Source: Rhizobium sp. Q54
GTDB taxonomy: Bacteria > Pseudomonadota > Alphaproteobacteria > Rhizobiales > Beijerinckiaceae
Reading direction: 5' to 3'
NCBI GenBank assembly: GCA_945903655.1
Contig: CAMDOY010000204.1
Coordinates: forward strand, 1 to 6,768
Length of the DNA: 6,768 nt
Shown here: positions 5,886-6,768 of the stretch, piece after piece
Position numbering within the stretch: position 1 is the stretch's first letter
Layout of the letters: each line of letters begins with the position of its first letter
The notes under the pieces: model-generated
What the model saw: only the letters and a program-made list of their open reading frames with translations
Told to the model about the DNA's origin: nothing
Databases searched by the model: none
Translations under genes and position numbers: made by a program

Positions 5886-6593
5886 TCACCAAAGCCGCGC
5901 TTGGGCCAGTAATAATTTCTTGGCTAAAATAACAGCAGCAGGCGCGTCATCAGCAACACCATCTGCGCCTACTTGAATTGCTGTTTCGGGCTGAGAGGTA
6001 AAGGCTGGTCCACCAACCATTACGCCGATGTAAGGATTTTTTGATAAGCGTCTGACCTCATTTATACCGCGACCGATCCCTTTAATCCCGTCCTGGTGGC
6101 TCAAGGCGAAACCCACAACAGCATACCAATCGCGGTCGACAATCTTTCCAATCTCTTTGATGCTCGGTCCCATAGAGATTGTTACATCCCAACCTGCGGC
6201 GCGCATAAGCTTACCAACCATACTGATGCCGAAAAAGTGTTTTTCTCCAGGATCCGTGATCAGCAATGCGCGATGTTGAAGATCAACAAGCGGAATATCC
6301 TCCGCAGCGCCAAAGGATGTCAACAATTCCTGTAAGCGCGAAACGCCAATTGCGACATCTATGAAGTCACAGAGGTCTTGATCCCAAAATTCTCCTAGCC
6401 GACGCGCAGTTGGCGCGAGGAGATGGACAAAGATAGTATCAATGGAATGACCGCGAGACCGCATTTTTTCGAAATAAGCCCGCGCAGCCAGATTGTCTGG
6501 CACCATCGTAAGGTTTCCGAATTCGGTGATCTCATCTTTTGTAAATGCATTCGCGCCTTCGTCGTTCAGCCTGGTGTTGGTATGTATCAACAA
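5886..6593 (-). CDS. PpaA/AerR-type cobalamin-binding regulator (start uncertain)
   Basis: This 235-residue frame encodes a B12-binding-domain regulator of the PpaA/AerR kind, which in purple bacteria acts as a B12- and light-dependent antirepressor of CrtJ/PpsR in photosynthesis gene control. The helical domain shows LLAPTARRLGEFWDQDLCDF (59-78) and VSRLQELL (84-91), which match AerR/PpaA (LLAPAAR.LG..W..D.CDFVDVT.G..RLQE). The Rossmann-like B12 domain carries the histidine motif GEKHFFG with His119 as probable cobalt ligand, then the GGPAF loop (194-198) and GADGVADDA (209-217). The W-x9-EH motif of CarH-type photoreceptors is absent. The TTG at 6591-6593 is an artificial start: the same frame continues upstream with family-like residues, but no ATG, GTG or TTG occurs before the TGA at 6732-6734. 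Orphan regulators of this type can also exist outside photosynthesis clusters, and no photosynthesis gene is visible here. Confidence 0.8.
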   Translation of the reverse strand: MLIHTNTRLNDEGANAFTKDEITEFGNLTMVPDNLAARAYFEKMRSRGHSIDTIFVHLLAPTARRLGEFWDQDLCDFIDVAIGVSRLQELLTSFGAAEDIPLVDLQHRALLITDPGEKHFFGISMVGKLMRAAGWDVTISMGPSIKEIGKIVDRDWYAVVGFALSHQDGIKGIGRGINEVRRLSKNPYIGVMVGGPAFTSQPETAIQVGADGVADDAPAAVILAKKLLLAQARLW

Positions 6594-6731
6594 AAGCCTT
6601 GGAACGATCTGATCGACGATGACATCAGCTAACCGCGCCTGACGTTCACGAAGATCTGTCCTAGTGGATAACGCCTGACAGATGAGTCCATTTTTGGGAT
6701 TCCCTGCGCTGCTGAACCGTGCGATTGGGTG
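6594..6731 (-). other. Upstream in-frame extension of the AerR-like gene
   Basis: The regulator frame stays open from 6593 up to the TGA at 6732-6734. Its residues RLADVIVDQIVPRLLL (6590-6635) look like the conserved first helix of PpaA/AerR proteins (LA..IE.EIIPRL.LAH). No standard start codon exists in this frame. In the frame one base away, an ATG at 6689-6691 with AGGGA nine bases upstream starts MDSSVRRYPLGQIFVN and runs to a TAG at 6629-6631. A single indel between about 6690 and 6632 would join the two. Whether this is a real mutation, a sequence error or a non-standard start is unresolved. Confidence 0.55.
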
Positions 6732-6768
6732 TCATGCGCACCGGGATCAAATTCGACGTATCGCCGCC

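Overview
The window looks like chromosomal accessory DNA from an alphaproteobacterium, probably a sphingomonad-type aerobic phototroph. That guess rests on the aldehyde dehydrogenase and SDR flavours and on a PpaA/AerR-type B12-binding regulator, a family tied to bacteriochlorophyll gene control. No rRNA, tRNA or CRISPR array was seen. Taxonomy is inference only.

Left part (1-2111): two minus-strand genes read leftward. A short-chain dehydrogenase (1377-2111) is followed, after a 396-base gap, by an NAD(P)-dependent aldehyde dehydrogenase (start at 980) that runs off the window. They could serve one oxidation route, but the gap and an elaborate stem-loop in it (1161-1207) argue against a tight operon. 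The SDR lacks the usual catalytic tyrosine.

Middle part (about 2200-4215): a conspicuously GC-rich block holds one complete minus-strand cytochrome P450 (2473-3903), flanked by gene debris. On the left is a frameshifted scrap of an IS5-family transposase (about 2219-2340). On the right is the C-terminal end of a YnfA/UPF0060 membrane protein with no start (about 4072-4215). The layout suggests that the P450 arrived by transfer or rearrangement. No ferredoxin or ferredoxin reductase partner is encoded here.

Right part (4342-6768): a plus-strand VIT1/CCC1-type Fe/Mn transporter is followed by a gene-poor stretch with one small unknown minus-strand protein (5366-5590) and a possible ParB-like scrap. 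A minus-strand PpaA/AerR-type cobalamin-binding regulator (5886-6593, coding similarity continuing upstream) closes the window. This gene has no ordinary start codon in its own frame upstream of the conserved N-terminal helix, so it is either frameshifted or starts unusually.

Overall the window is a patchwork of independent genes with decayed fragments between them rather than one coherent pathway. I see no convincing new multi-gene system. The most useful leads are the damaged or atypically initiated AerR-like gene, the tyrosine-less SDR, and the P450 island with its two pseudogene borders.
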